64,000 bases of DNA from Chryseobacterium soli. GTDB taxonomy: Bacteria; Bacteroidota; Bacteroidia; Flavobacteriales; Weeksellaceae. Made by a program: the position numbers and the translations under genes. The notes below the pieces were generated by a model. That model saw nothing but the letters and a program-made list of their open reading frames with translations. It was not told where the DNA came from and did no database searches. Location: NCBI RefSeq assembly GCF_000737705.1, contig NZ_JPRH01000004.1, forward strand, positions 434,001 through 498,000. The letters are read 5' to 3'. Shown here piece after piece: positions 53,157 through 62,356 of the stretch. Position 1 is the first letter of the stretch, and the number at the start of each line of letters is the position of its first letter.

Positions 53157-54365
53157 TTAAAGGGCATTATTTGTACTATACATCTTTTTAAACAGCAGCG
53201 TAAACTGTGTACCTGCTCCTTGCTTACTTTCAAAATGAACCTTACCGCTCATTAGATCTACATACCTAAGTACAATAGTAAGCCCCAAACCTGTGCCCGG
53301 GATATTATCAATATTATGTGCCCTGAAAAAAGGATAGAAAATAGAAGAATGATCTTCTTCCGGTATTCCTAGGCCATTATCTTTTATGGTGAAAATATAT
53401 TCTTCTTTATTTATTTCAGTAGAAAATTCTATCCGCGTATGCTCGCCCGAATATTTTATGGCATTCGTCATCAGGTTTATTAAACAATTTCTTAATAGGT
53501 TTTGGTCAATATGGATTTCACGGTCTGGCCCTGTATGCTGGTAAATAATGATTTGGCCCTTTTTAGTAATCAGCTGCATTTCTTCAGTAAGTTCCTCAGA
53601 AAATTCAACAATATCAAATGAACCGTAATGTGGTTTTACAATTCCTACATCCAGTTTCTCCAGAGAAAGAAAATCATTAAGAATGGAATTCAGGCCGGCA
53701 ATCGCATTCTTAATTTTATGAAGATGTTTTAATATCTGAGCGCTATCAGAAATTGGAAGGTATTTTTCTATTAATACAACAGATAGCTGTATAGAACTTA
53801 AGGGCGTACGAAACTCATGGGATGCCATCGATACAAAGTGAATTTTCATCCTGTTGAGTGCCTTTTCTTTTTCCAGCGTTATATGAGCTTCTTTTTTTGC
53901 TTTTTCTAATTTATAAAGCATTTGATTGAGGTATTTTGTCCTGCTCTCAACTGATTCTTCAAGTTCAGTAGAATATTTTTTGATATACTCTTCCTCTTCT
54001 TTTTCTTTTGTAAGATCATGAATAAAACCTGTGTAAATTATTCTGTCCTGAAATTGCACCCTGCTCACAGCAAGCCTTAAAGGAAACTGAGCCCCGTCTT
54101 TTTTTAAGCCTCTGATCTCTTTTGCCGTCCCAATATTTTTTTCTTCTTGTCTATCCTGGCAGTGAAAAAAATAATTATCATATTTACTTTTATCGGTTTT
54201 TGGCATCAAGACAGAAATATCCTTACCTATAAGCTCTTCCTGCTTATACCCGAATATTTTTAAAGCAGAAGGATTAAGACTTTCTATTCTGCCCCTATTG
54301 TCAATAGTAATAATACCATCAATAGCATTTTCTATGATGGCAAATAAAAGTTTTGCGTTTTCCAT
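53157..54365 (-). CDS. PAS histidine kinase, FixL-like without the heme His
   Basis: 402 residues, soluble. PAS domain (about 1-120: NAIDGIITIDNRGRIESLN, FGYKQEELIGKDISVLMP, then DG...FP) closely follows FixL. In heme-binding FixL the PAS helix has a His ligand in DPHIIGIGR; the equivalent here is EEKNIGTAK, so the heme His is a Lys (K76). After a coiled linker come HisKA with phospho-His183 (SMASHEFRTPLS), and HATPase motifs NLMTNAIKYS, DNGLGIPEE, GTGLGLTIV. Probably it is not an oxygen-heme sensor, and the input is unknown. Co-transcribed with the REC-Crp regulator. Confidence 0.9.
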   Translation of the reverse strand: MENAKLLFAIIENAIDGIITIDNRGRIESLNPSALKIFGYKQEELIGKDISVLMPKTDKSKYDNYFFHCQDRQEEKNIGTAKEIRGLKKDGAQFPLRLAVSRVQFQDRIIYTGFIHDLTKEKEEEEYIKKYSTELEESVESRTKYLNQMLYKLEKAKKEAHITLEKEKALNRMKIHFVSMASHEFRTPLSSIQLSVVLIEKYLPISDSAQILKHLHKIKNAIAGLNSILNDFLSLEKLDVGIVKPHYGSFDIVEFSEELTEEMQLITKKGQIIIYQHTGPDREIHIDQNLLRNCLINLMTNAIKYSGEHTRIEFSTEINKEEYIFTIKDNGLGIPEEDHSSIFYPFFRAHNIDNIPGTGLGLTIVLRYVDLMSGKVHFESKQGAGTQFTLLFKKMYSTNNAL

Positions 54366-54669
54366 GGTTATTAATATCTGAGTTATATAAAACTAATACT
54401 TTTACACAAACGCCTCAATATTCAATATATATAATTAATTTCTTCTCAATTTTAAAAAGTAGCACTAGCAGAATATTTATCTATACTGATTCTCAAAATA
54501 ATCTTACTCTATGCTAAAAATAAATACAGACATTTTGCTCTGTCTGTATAATAATTTTCGGTGTAAAATTTATACTCTCTATATCACTTTTCAGATTGAT
54601 TAGAAATTAAATTTTGATATTCTTTTATAGTCAAATTCCTAAGATTTGACTATAAAAGATCTAAATCTT
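54366..54669. other. Gap between kinase gene and fibre-like gene
   Basis: 304 nt. Contains the perfect 16-bp hairpin at 54621-54659. The remainder is AT-rich, with no other recognised signal. Confidence 0.5.
54621..54659. terminator. Perfect 16-bp hairpin after the repeat-containing fibre gene
   Basis: TCTTTTATAGTCAAAT pairs perfectly with ATTTGACTATAAAAGA around a 7-nt loop, 11 nt from the stop of the 629-residue gene. No run of T follows, so terminator function is likely but not certain. Confidence 0.6.
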
Positions 54670-56559
54670 CTATTGCATCTTAAAGAGCAATATACGGGAC
54701 GAGGTGGAGACATCTACATTATTGGTATAATTCCCACCCTGTCCGCGGCCAAGATTCAGGACCCAAGTTGCACCACCCGCAGGTATCGAGATTGTTGTAT
54801 TCCATTGTGCCGAATGATTGGACGTTCCTCCACAGTTGCTGGGAGAATTGGAGTGTACACGCATATTGGTTCCATTATTAGGAAAATCCAGAAAATAGCT
54901 GTTAATAAGGCTTACCAGAGTTCCACAATCGCCACCGTTGGTAGCGTTAGAAAATTCAAGCGAAACATTTACCTGATAAACACCTGCAGCTAAAGTTACC
55001 GTATTACCAATGAAGCTTATCCCCGGCGTTGTGTTTATGGTGGAAACAAAGTTAGGGAGTGATGATGAACCTCCGATACCTACACCTGAAAGCACAGTAG
55101 AACTCGTATTATAACTTAACACAAAAGTTGGAATATTATTAACCTTCCAGCTCGCAAGACCATTAGCGTCAGACACTAAAATCCGGCCATTGGCCTGTGT
55201 TCCATCTGTAATACGCAATGCTGAACCTGCTCCCGCAGTACCCGTTACATAGAGTTGGGAAATTAAATCAGGTGTTGTTCCTATACCAATATGTCCATCA
55301 CTCAAATCCAGAAGAAAATCAGAGTTTGTCCCTCTGGTTATTACAAAAATGCCGTTGGTGCTGAAATTAGGGTTAATCCCCATCCCAGTTATTCTTGCAA
55401 CTCCGCTGGCATTCTTAGCTGTGAAATTTTGTATTACAGCCTGTCCATTTACACTGTTTTCCAGTTTCAGCGCTGTATTTGATGCAGCAGATGCAGATAC
55501 AATAGTACTTCCCGTACCTGCATTAACAATATCCAGGGTGGTTGTTGGAAGTTGTGTACCTATACCTACATTTCCATTTGCAGCAATACGGGCTTTTTCA
55601 GTATTATTGGTACGAAAGACCATATCCTGATTATCTGTAGTTCCAAGAAAATTGGTACTTGATACTGTTCCTGTATTCCCCAGAAACCCCCAACCTAATC
55701 CTCCCTGAGCCACTCCTCCATTCGTAGCTCTCCAGTTACCATTACTGTAGGAAAACTCCAAAGCCTGCCCATTAGGGACACTGAAACCATTCAAAGCTGC
55801 TCCAAAACCTCCGGTGGTATTATTGTAAATAATCAAACGCTGACCGGCATTGGGAGCTGAAGGAGCTGTAATAGCTACACTTGCCGTTGCTGCTCCCGTA
55901 AGCTGGACCTGACTTACATTGGCAGGTACCGTAGCAGAATTACCACTAACAGCCACAGCTGTTTCACGGTTGGTAATAGCACCGTTAATATCTAAAGTTG
56001 TACCGGGTGTAGGAGTATTAACACCTACATTTCCGTTTGCTGTAATACGAGTTTTCTCAATATTATTGGTACGGAATACCATATCTTGGTTATCAGTAGT
56101 TCCCAGAAAATTTGTACTTGGCACTGTTCCTGTACTCCCTAATAAATTCCAAGCTGTTCCACCTGGATCCGCTCCTCCATTCGTAGCTCTCCAGTTACCA
56201 TTACTGTAGGAAAACTCCAAAGCCTGCCCGTTAGAGATACTAAAGCCATTCAAAGTCGCTCCAAAACCTCCCGTACTATTATTGTAAATGATAAGACGTT
56301 GTCCCGAATTAGGGGGTGCGGGAGCTGTAACAGCAACAATAGCTGTAGCGATACCTGTAAGCTGAATCTGGCTTACATTCGAAGGTACAACAGCGGAATT
56401 ACCACTAACAGCAACAACTGTTTCGCGGTTGGTAATAGCACCGTTAATATCTAAGGTCGTACCAGGTGTAGGTGTATTGATACCTACATTACCTGATTGT
56501 GCATATAACACAATACTGAATGCATTTAATGCAAGTAAGGTAAAAAATTTTTTTTTCAT
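54670..56559 (-). CDS. Secreted fibre-like protein with internal tandem duplication
   Basis: 629 residues. Signal peptide ending LYAQ (about residue 21). Residues 23-175 and 176-328 are near-identical 153-residue repeats (each opening GNVGINTPTPGTTLDINGAI or the V variant), followed by a third, partial entry GNVGIGTQLPTTTLDIV. The C-terminal head (about 500-629) has VTLAAGVYQVNVSLEFS, a C1q-like strand pattern, and a Cys-containing loop SPSNCGGTSNHSAQ. Likely a trimeric or fibrous surface protein. Function unknown. Confidence 0.8.
   Translation of the reverse strand: MKKKFFTLLALNAFSIVLYAQSGNVGINTPTPGTTLDINGAITNRETVVAVSGNSAVVPSNVSQIQLTGIATAIVAVTAPAPPNSGQRLIIYNNSTGGFGATLNGFSISNGQALEFSYSNGNWRATNGGADPGGTAWNLLGSTGTVPSTNFLGTTDNQDMVFRTNNIEKTRITANGNVGVNTPTPGTTLDINGAITNRETAVAVSGNSATVPANVSQVQLTGAATASVAITAPSAPNAGQRLIIYNNTTGGFGAALNGFSVPNGQALEFSYSNGNWRATNGGVAQGGLGWGFLGNTGTVSSTNFLGTTDNQDMVFRTNNTEKARIAANGNVGIGTQLPTTTLDIVNAGTGSTIVSASAASNTALKLENSVNGQAVIQNFTAKNASGVARITGMGINPNFSTNGIFVITRGTNSDFLLDLSDGHIGIGTTPDLISQLYVTGTAGAGSALRITDGTQANGRILVSDANGLASWKVNNIPTFVLSYNTSSTVLSGVGIGGSSSLPNFVSTINTTPGISFIGNTVTLAAGVYQVNVSLEFSNATNGGDCGTLVSLINSYFLDFPNNGTNMRVHSNSPSNCGGTSNHSAQWNTTISIPAGGATWVLNLGRGQGGNYTNNVDVSTSSRILLFKMQ
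55576..56493. repeat. Tandem 459-bp duplication inside the fibre-like gene
   Basis: Two units, 56035-56493 and 55576-56034, each 153 codons, with high nucleotide identity (for example GGTTGGTAATAGCACCGTTA at 55968 and 56427, exactly 459 nt apart). Recent in-frame duplication. Confidence 0.85.
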
Positions 56560-57095
56560 GTTTTAAAATGTATTAAATAATTAAATTCGGAAATCTTGAT
56601 TATAACAGAAATACTAGGAGATATAATTCAGAAAGTTTTAGGTACTTTGTAATACAGAAGGGTTACACACAACAATTCTTATCTGGAAAATTTATTAGCA
56701 CCTAAAGAAAATTGTGTTTATAAAATATCTTAATAAATTATTATCTATTAAAATTATTCTCCACAGTGTGAATATACAAACAAAATATCGAATTAATAAT
56801 AAATAATAAATACAATTAAAATATTAACAAAATAAAAAGATATGAATAGTGAAATATAAAAAATAACCATAAAATTCACCTACACTATTTTGTTTACCTG
56901 ACAGCACATTAATTCACCGGCATTGTATTACAGCAAAAGGAAATGTAGCAATCACCAGCGGATATTATATGTTCTACCGATCTCACAGTTTGATAATGGA
57001 ACTGTTTCCAGATATGTTTTATTAAAGTAATGATTCTTAATAATACAATAAAAATTGAAACGTATAAGATACCCCACCTGATATTGTTTTAAAAC

Positions 57096-57125
57096 AAAAA
57101 AACTGTCTATAGTAGACAGTTTTTC
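57096..57125. terminator. Orphan bidirectional terminator hairpin
   Basis: AAAACTGTCTA pairs with TAGACAGTTTT around a 3-nt loop, with a T run on the plus strand. No gene on the plus strand ends here, so an unrecognised small transcript could. Confidence 0.7.
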
Positions 57126-57207
57126 ATTATATCGAGTTAAATAAGCGTTTATACAAAAATTAAAAATGAGTCCAATAATAAAGGAATATTATCGGGGGTA
57201 TAAAACA

Positions 57208-57234
57208 AAAAAGCCCCTAAAATAGGAGCTTTTT
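57208..57234 (-). terminator. Terminator of tRNA-Arg
   Basis: AAAAAGCtCCTA pairs with TAGGgGCTTTTT (one mismatch), directly after the tRNA 3' end on the minus strand, with a T run. Confidence 0.8.
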
Positions 57235-57235
57235 G

Positions 57236-57309
57236 TGACCGCGAAGGGATTCGAACCCCCAACCCTCAGAGCCGAAATCTGATATTCTATCCAGTTGAAC
57301 TACGCAGCC
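57236..57309 (-). tRNA. tRNA-Arg (anticodon TCG)
   Basis: Minus strand, 74 nt without encoded CCA. Acceptor stem GGCTGCG with CGCGGTC (two G-U pairs), anticodon stem TCAGA/TCTGA with the loop TTTCGGC giving anticodon TCG, T arm GGGGG-TTCGAAT-CCCTT. A, Bacteroidota-typical, has no CCA in the gene. Confidence 0.93.
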
Positions 57310-57377
57310 ATTTTTGTGTAAATAATTGGTAATAAGTAAAATTAATTATCTTATTACCAATCACTCATTAGGTAATA

Positions 57378-59147
57378 TTAGAAAGTTATTTTCACCCCTC
57401 CCAAAATCTGTGCGCCAAGAACTTTATATCCTTTGTACGTCTGGTATTTTGAGCTTAGAAGATTATTTCCGAGTGCGAAAATACTAAAATTTTTGTGAAA
57501 TTTGTACTCTGCGGAAAGATTTAAATCAGCATACCCACCAACTTTATCATTTTTGTTCTCCGTAGACTGGTAAATCATACCCGGATTCGCTATACCTTCG
57601 ATAGCGAAAGAGTTTGTGGTTCTGTCACTTGCGAAGATTCCTTTGAAGCCTAACAGTAGTTTTTTATCAAGCATTGTATATTTTGCTCCAATGCTTGCAT
57701 TAAGCAACGGAACGTTATAAATATCTTCATAATTCTTCAGATCGTACTTGGTAAAACGAACTTCACCGTCAATAATTAGGTTAGCCAAAGGAAAATACTG
57801 GATGCTTCCCTTAATATCGCTTACATTTCCGTCGTCATACACTGCAGAGAATGTATTGGCAAAATTGTAGGCAGAACGGTTCAGTGTAAATCCGTTGTCA
57901 AAAATACTGTTTCCTTTAAAGAACATAATATCTCTCATTTTTCCATACCCTGCTGAAACATCATACTTGATAGTTTCATCGATATCTCCTCTCAAACCTA
58001 CATACAGATGGTATTTGGTTTCTGTTGGTTTCAGATACTGGTCAGAAACAAGGAAAGGATTTTCCTGCAGCATATCTCCGTACGTATTGATCTTCAGACC
58101 TCCGTCTACCCCACCATAGAATTTAAATTCTTTAGCGGCTGCAAACTGGAATTCGGCCTGTGGAAACCAATAGGTCTTATTGTTTTTCATTTGCTCAGCC
58201 ATTAAATCGTTTGAATTTTTGGCATTAAGGAATGAAAACGCAGACCCTAACATTAAATAGGAATCTCCTTTTCTAAAAGTAACTTTCGGTGTTAAGCTTG
58301 TATTGAAAAAGTTGGATGAATTTCTGTCTCTGATGGCAAAATCCGTTTTTACAGCTTCTAATCCAATACCTAAGTCTGCATTTAAGGTGATACCCGATTT
58401 ACCCATCTCAACAGCATGTTTAGACAAATTAGCCAACATGGAAACCTGATTTTCCTGAGCATCAAAATGATCTTTTAAGAATGAAGATTTCACCCGAATA
58501 TCATTTAAAATTTCATTGGAATAGAAGTCATAATATCCATTCACTTTAAACTGGTTGACCGTTTGCTTCAGATCTACATCAGAAGATGGCTGTAAGGCGT
58601 AAATACCATAGTAATTGTAGTTATTTAAGCCGTATTCCGCATTCAGATTAAGTTTCCCTTTATCACCATAAGAATTTACGAAAGCCCCGATGGTTGCAGA
58701 ACTCTGCTTAGAATCCCAGTCGTATTCTTTTTTAAGTCCCTGTGTGGAAAGGAAATGGAAATCACCACCCACTTCAAGTTTATTTTGAAGGGTTTTAGAG
58801 ATATTGGCATCTCCAAGGATCTTTCCATAATTGCCCATTCCAAACTGGACGTAATTATTCTGTGCTGTACCTTCAAATTTCGGAGCTACATCTTCCCCCT
58901 GAATCGTCGAAGTTTTGAAATCCGAAACCGCAGGAACATCTGTAATTTTGTATTGTACAGGATTCTGAGATTTCTCCTCCGGCGGATAATTCTTAATCGT
59001 TTCTACGGAAGTCTTCTTCTTTTCGATCTTCTTCACCTCCGGTTCTCTTTTTTTATTAAGAATCAGCTTCTCTTCTTTAATCTGGGAAAACGCAACCTGC
59101 GAAACTCCTAAAAGTAATATGGATAATATTTGAATTTTTCTGTTCAT
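57378..59147 (-). CDS. TonB-dependent receptor-like outer-membrane beta-barrel
   Basis: 589 residues. Signal peptide (MNRKIQILSILLLGVSQVAFSQ) and a Lys/Glu-rich linker (about 23-60), then a beta-barrel from about residue 90 with alternating hydrophobic strands (YVQFGMGNYGKILGDANIS, FHFLSTQGLKKEYDW) to the end (YKVLGAQILGGVKITF), with a final aromatic residue as in outer-membrane proteins. No plug domain seen. Together with the upstream TPR protein (71 nt away, same strand) it looks like a two-gene outer-membrane unit. Substrate unknown. Confidence 0.82.
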   Translation of the reverse strand: MNRKIQILSILLLGVSQVAFSQIKEEKLILNKKREPEVKKIEKKKTSVETIKNYPPEEKSQNPVQYKITDVPAVSDFKTSTIQGEDVAPKFEGTAQNNYVQFGMGNYGKILGDANISKTLQNKLEVGGDFHFLSTQGLKKEYDWDSKQSSATIGAFVNSYGDKGKLNLNAEYGLNNYNYYGIYALQPSSDVDLKQTVNQFKVNGYYDFYSNEILNDIRVKSSFLKDHFDAQENQVSMLANLSKHAVEMGKSGITLNADLGIGLEAVKTDFAIRDRNSSNFFNTSLTPKVTFRKGDSYLMLGSAFSFLNAKNSNDLMAEQMKNNKTYWFPQAEFQFAAAKEFKFYGGVDGGLKINTYGDMLQENPFLVSDQYLKPTETKYHLYVGLRGDIDETIKYDVSAGYGKMRDIMFFKGNSIFDNGFTLNRSAYNFANTFSAVYDDGNVSDIKGSIQYFPLANLIIDGEVRFTKYDLKNYEDIYNVPLLNASIGAKYTMLDKKLLLGFKGIFASDRTTNSFAIEGIANPGMIYQSTENKNDKVGGYADLNLSAEYKFHKNFSIFALGNNLLSSKYQTYKGYKVLGAQILGGVKITF

Positions 59148-59218
59148 TACATATTGTATTTATGTATTCACGTAAATGTATTAATGATATAATACCCATG
59201 AATACGATCGTACATTTT

Positions 59219-62182
59219 TTATTTCTTAATCTGCTTTTTAACTTCTTTCGCTTCTGCAACGATTTCCGGGAAATCTTTGTAATTGGCAATAATCTGATCG
59301 CAGGTATAACTTGCCTGGTAATTATCTTTCAGACCGATGTAGTTCTTAGCCATCAGTACCAAAGCTTTGGCACCCCAGAATTCTTCCGATGCGTAGTTGT
59401 TAGCCAGCTTAAAAATCGTTTCATTGGAAGATTTGAATGCCTTCCCTTTATTTTGATAATAAGCCTTCGCATACAGCGCTTCTGCCGCTACAGAGGTATT
59501 CGATGATTTTTCAAGAGAAGTGTAAGCAGTCTGTGATTCTTTATCTTTTCCAGCATTCATCAGACTTCTTGCTTTGATCACTTTCGCAGTTTCAATAACG
59601 GCTGCCGAGTTTTTGGTATTAGCAATCACTGCATCCGCTAATTTTTCAGCCTGAGAGAAGTTCTTTTCTTCAGCATACATCTTCATCAGTTCTACATTAG
59701 CGTAGTTCTTAATGCTGATATCAGAAGAGTTTTTGATGCTCTCCAAATATTTTTTAGCTTCGGCGTTATTTCCCTGAGCAATAAAGATCTGTGCTAAACG
59801 GGTCTGCGCATCATCCTGATAATCGTTCTGAACATTGGCGACTTCCTGTAAAACCAACAGGGCTTTCGTTGCATTATTGGTTTGATAATAACTTTCTCCC
59901 AATTCGTATTTAGCCTGATAAAGGCCTTCTCCGGTTGGGTTCTGCGTTAAATATTTTTCGTAATAAGAAATTGCATTTTTGTAATCTTTCTTCGTAAAAT
60001 ACTGTTTTCCTGTAGAAAGATTGATTTCGTCGATTTCTGAAGAAGCAACGTTTACTCCTATATTTTTTGCGAAATTTTCATACCCTGAAACATCACCGTT
60101 TTTAGTGAAAATAGGTTTTGCAGCCTGAACAATTTTCTGAGCATATGCGGTATTTTTATACTGCTCACCAAGAGATTTCAGTTCAGAAAGCGCTTTGTCA
60201 CTCTGGTTCTGGTCAATATAATTCTGTGCTCTGTAAATCGAAGCATTGGCAATAAGATCTTTATCCGAAGATGTTTTGATCACTTTTGCAAAAGCATCGT
60301 TTGAATTCGTAAAATCATCCTGAGCGGCATACGCTGTTCCGATCTCATATTGTGAATCATCATAATATTCAGAATCCGGATACTTGGAAAGAAGCGTTTT
60401 TAAATTGTTGATCTTCGCTTGGGTATCTCCTTTAAATCCTAAAGCCATTGCTTTCTGATACAAGGTATAGTCGGTAGCATCTTCATTTTTATCGTAAATG
60501 GCAATGGCTTCATTCAGATCATTATTCGCATAATGGATATCTGCCAAACGAAGCTCTGCATCATTTTTAAACTCAGGCTTCGGATCCTTCAGATACTGCT
60601 GGAAATAAGTCTGTGCCTGATCGAATTTTCTAGATTTGAAATAAGCGTATCCCAGGTCATACGGCAACTGCTGCTTTTCAGGGAAGGTTTCGTTAAGAAG
60701 CTTTTCATAACGTACAATCGCTGAAGGATAGTTTCCTTTCTGATAGTAGGTTTGTCCCAGCCAGTACAGTGCCCTGCTGTTGAATTCTTTATTGATATTA
60801 AATCCTAAACTTCTCAGGAAATATCTTTCTGCCTCATCATAATTTCCTTTGTTGAATTCTTCTGTCCCCAATAAATAAGAAACTTCCTGATCTACTTTAT
60901 TGATATCAGGAGTAGAATTCTGCAATCTGTCGATGGCATTTAATGTCTCTTTATAGTTCCCGGAATACAAGTATGATTTCACTAAAAGCGATCTCATCTC
61001 CGATGCATTCGCGGCATTCTGATTTTCATTGATATAATTTTGAATGACCGTAGAGGCACTTTCAAAAGGGTTTCCGATATCGTAACTCAGTTTTGCATAT
61101 TGTTCATGAGCCAGCTTTTTCACTTTAGGATCATAATCCATCTGGTAAGAAGAACGGAATGCTGAAAGTGCTTCCTGCTTTTTATCTACTGCCAAATAAG
61201 CATTTCCTAATTGATAGTAGGCATTTTGAGCTAAAGCAGAATTACTGTTCAGAAGCTGGTTATAGTATGAAACGGCTTCGTCGTATTTTTTCAGCTGTGC
61301 TGCAACAAATCCTATTTCATACAGGTCATTTTCAGATGGATTTTGCTGCACGCTTAGATAATCCTTCAAATGTGGATAAGCGGAAGCGTAATCATTTTTC
61401 ATGAAGTAACTTTCTCCAATGATTTTATGAACTTCTGCCTTGTAAGAATCGGAAAGATTTTCGTTGAGTAATGCATTCCCTTCCGAAATCGCTTTATCGT
61501 AATCCTTATCGTTATAATACATCTGTACATAATAAGGACGCACAAGTTTCGAGAACTTCGGCTGCTCTTTTATAGAATCAAAATACTGGAAGGCTTTATC
61601 ATTCTGTCTGTTGGAATAATATAAATGACCAAGCATATAGGCGATGTCTCCTTTTTGGGATTCATCAGCTGTTTTATACGCTTCCTCCAGAGCATCTACT
61701 GCTCCTTTGGTGTCACCGGTCATAAACTTAGCATAGCCCAACTTCAGGATATACTGTGTATTTTCCTCTTTTGAAAGCTGATACTGGTTGACTTTTTTCA
61801 ATGTTTCCAACGCTTTGTCAAAATCTTTCTTAGCAAGATAATAATCTGCCAAAGGTAAGTTAGCCTGAGCAAAATATGCGGAATTCGGATATTCTTTCAT
61901 AAAAGCAGTTAATCCTTCTTCAGCATGATTCTTCTGAAGGATAACCCCGATTACATTATCAAAAAACTGTGCACCTTCTTTCTTCGACCTCGACAAATTC
62001 TGATTGTAAAAATATTGTCTTGCATATTCATATTGAGAAGCACTGTATATTTTGGTCTGATAAAGATTTTCAGCTAGGTTGAATCTATAATTTTCTTTCT
62101 GGGTAAAGTATTGGGACTGTTGAGCTTCGGAAACTCCGAAATAAAACACAGCAGCCGCTAAAAGTATTTTTCTTGATTTCAT
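59219..62182 (-). CDS. Exported TPR-repeat protein, 987 residues
   Basis: Signal peptide (MKSRKILLAAAVFYFGVSEAQQ), then about twenty TPR/Sel1-like helical repeats over its whole length (typical unit: YxxALKxxxKxxxxxP, with segments such as AEEGLTAFMKEYPNSAYFAQA, YPSAIVRYEKLLNETFPEK, YKNAISYYEKYLTQNPTGE). Resembles BamD/YbgF-type periplasmic scaffold proteins of Bacteroidota that work in envelope assembly. First gene of the unit with the beta-barrel. A promoter with a good -33 (TTG) and -7 (TACTTTCG) lies upstream. The exact partner is not known. Confidence 0.85.
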   Translation of the reverse strand: MKSRKILLAAAVFYFGVSEAQQSQYFTQKENYRFNLAENLYQTKIYSASQYEYARQYFYNQNLSRSKKEGAQFFDNVIGVILQKNHAEEGLTAFMKEYPNSAYFAQANLPLADYYLAKKDFDKALETLKKVNQYQLSKEENTQYILKLGYAKFMTGDTKGAVDALEEAYKTADESQKGDIAYMLGHLYYSNRQNDKAFQYFDSIKEQPKFSKLVRPYYVQMYYNDKDYDKAISEGNALLNENLSDSYKAEVHKIIGESYFMKNDYASAYPHLKDYLSVQQNPSENDLYEIGFVAAQLKKYDEAVSYYNQLLNSNSALAQNAYYQLGNAYLAVDKKQEALSAFRSSYQMDYDPKVKKLAHEQYAKLSYDIGNPFESASTVIQNYINENQNAANASEMRSLLVKSYLYSGNYKETLNAIDRLQNSTPDINKVDQEVSYLLGTEEFNKGNYDEAERYFLRSLGFNINKEFNSRALYWLGQTYYQKGNYPSAIVRYEKLLNETFPEKQQLPYDLGYAYFKSRKFDQAQTYFQQYLKDPKPEFKNDAELRLADIHYANNDLNEAIAIYDKNEDATDYTLYQKAMALGFKGDTQAKINNLKTLLSKYPDSEYYDDSQYEIGTAYAAQDDFTNSNDAFAKVIKTSSDKDLIANASIYRAQNYIDQNQSDKALSELKSLGEQYKNTAYAQKIVQAAKPIFTKNGDVSGYENFAKNIGVNVASSEIDEINLSTGKQYFTKKDYKNAISYYEKYLTQNPTGEGLYQAKYELGESYYQTNNATKALLVLQEVANVQNDYQDDAQTRLAQIFIAQGNNAEAKKYLESIKNSSDISIKNYANVELMKMYAEEKNFSQAEKLADAVIANTKNSAAVIETAKVIKARSLMNAGKDKESQTAYTSLEKSSNTSVAAEALYAKAYYQNKGKAFKSSNETIFKLANNYASEEFWGAKALVLMAKNYIGLKDNYQASYTCDQIIANYKDFPEIVAEAKEVKKQIKK

Positions 62183-62218
62183 TCTTTTTGAATAAAAAAA
62201 TTAGTCTGTATATATCAA

Positions 62219-62249
62219 CGAAAGTATTGAAAACTTATTGCTTAAACAA
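62219..62249 (-). promoter_or_regulatory. Promoter of TPR/beta-barrel unit
   Basis: Minus strand: TTG (62249-62247), 20-nt spacer and TACTTTCG (62226-62219), one mismatch to TAnnTTTG. Confidence 0.5.
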
Positions 62250-62319
62250 GTCTATAACGGGAGTTTAAGAAAAATATAGAAAATTTAGCCATTTTTTAAC
62301 ATACTTTTATAATTATCAT

Positions 62320-62327
62320 TACATTTG
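62320..62327 (+). promoter_or_regulatory. Promoter -7 element TACATTTG of APC permease gene
   Basis: Exact TAnnTTTG match 29 nt before the ATG at 62357. Confidence 0.5.
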
Positions 62328-62356
62328 TTTTTTTTCAAATCAAATATAGACATTGA

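Larger units (their letters stand above)
56560..57235. other. Gene-free gap before tRNA-Arg
   Basis: 676 nt. Only short ORFs (longest clear one 18 codons). Two hairpins lie near the end, at 57096-57125 and 57208-57234. Confidence 0.55.
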
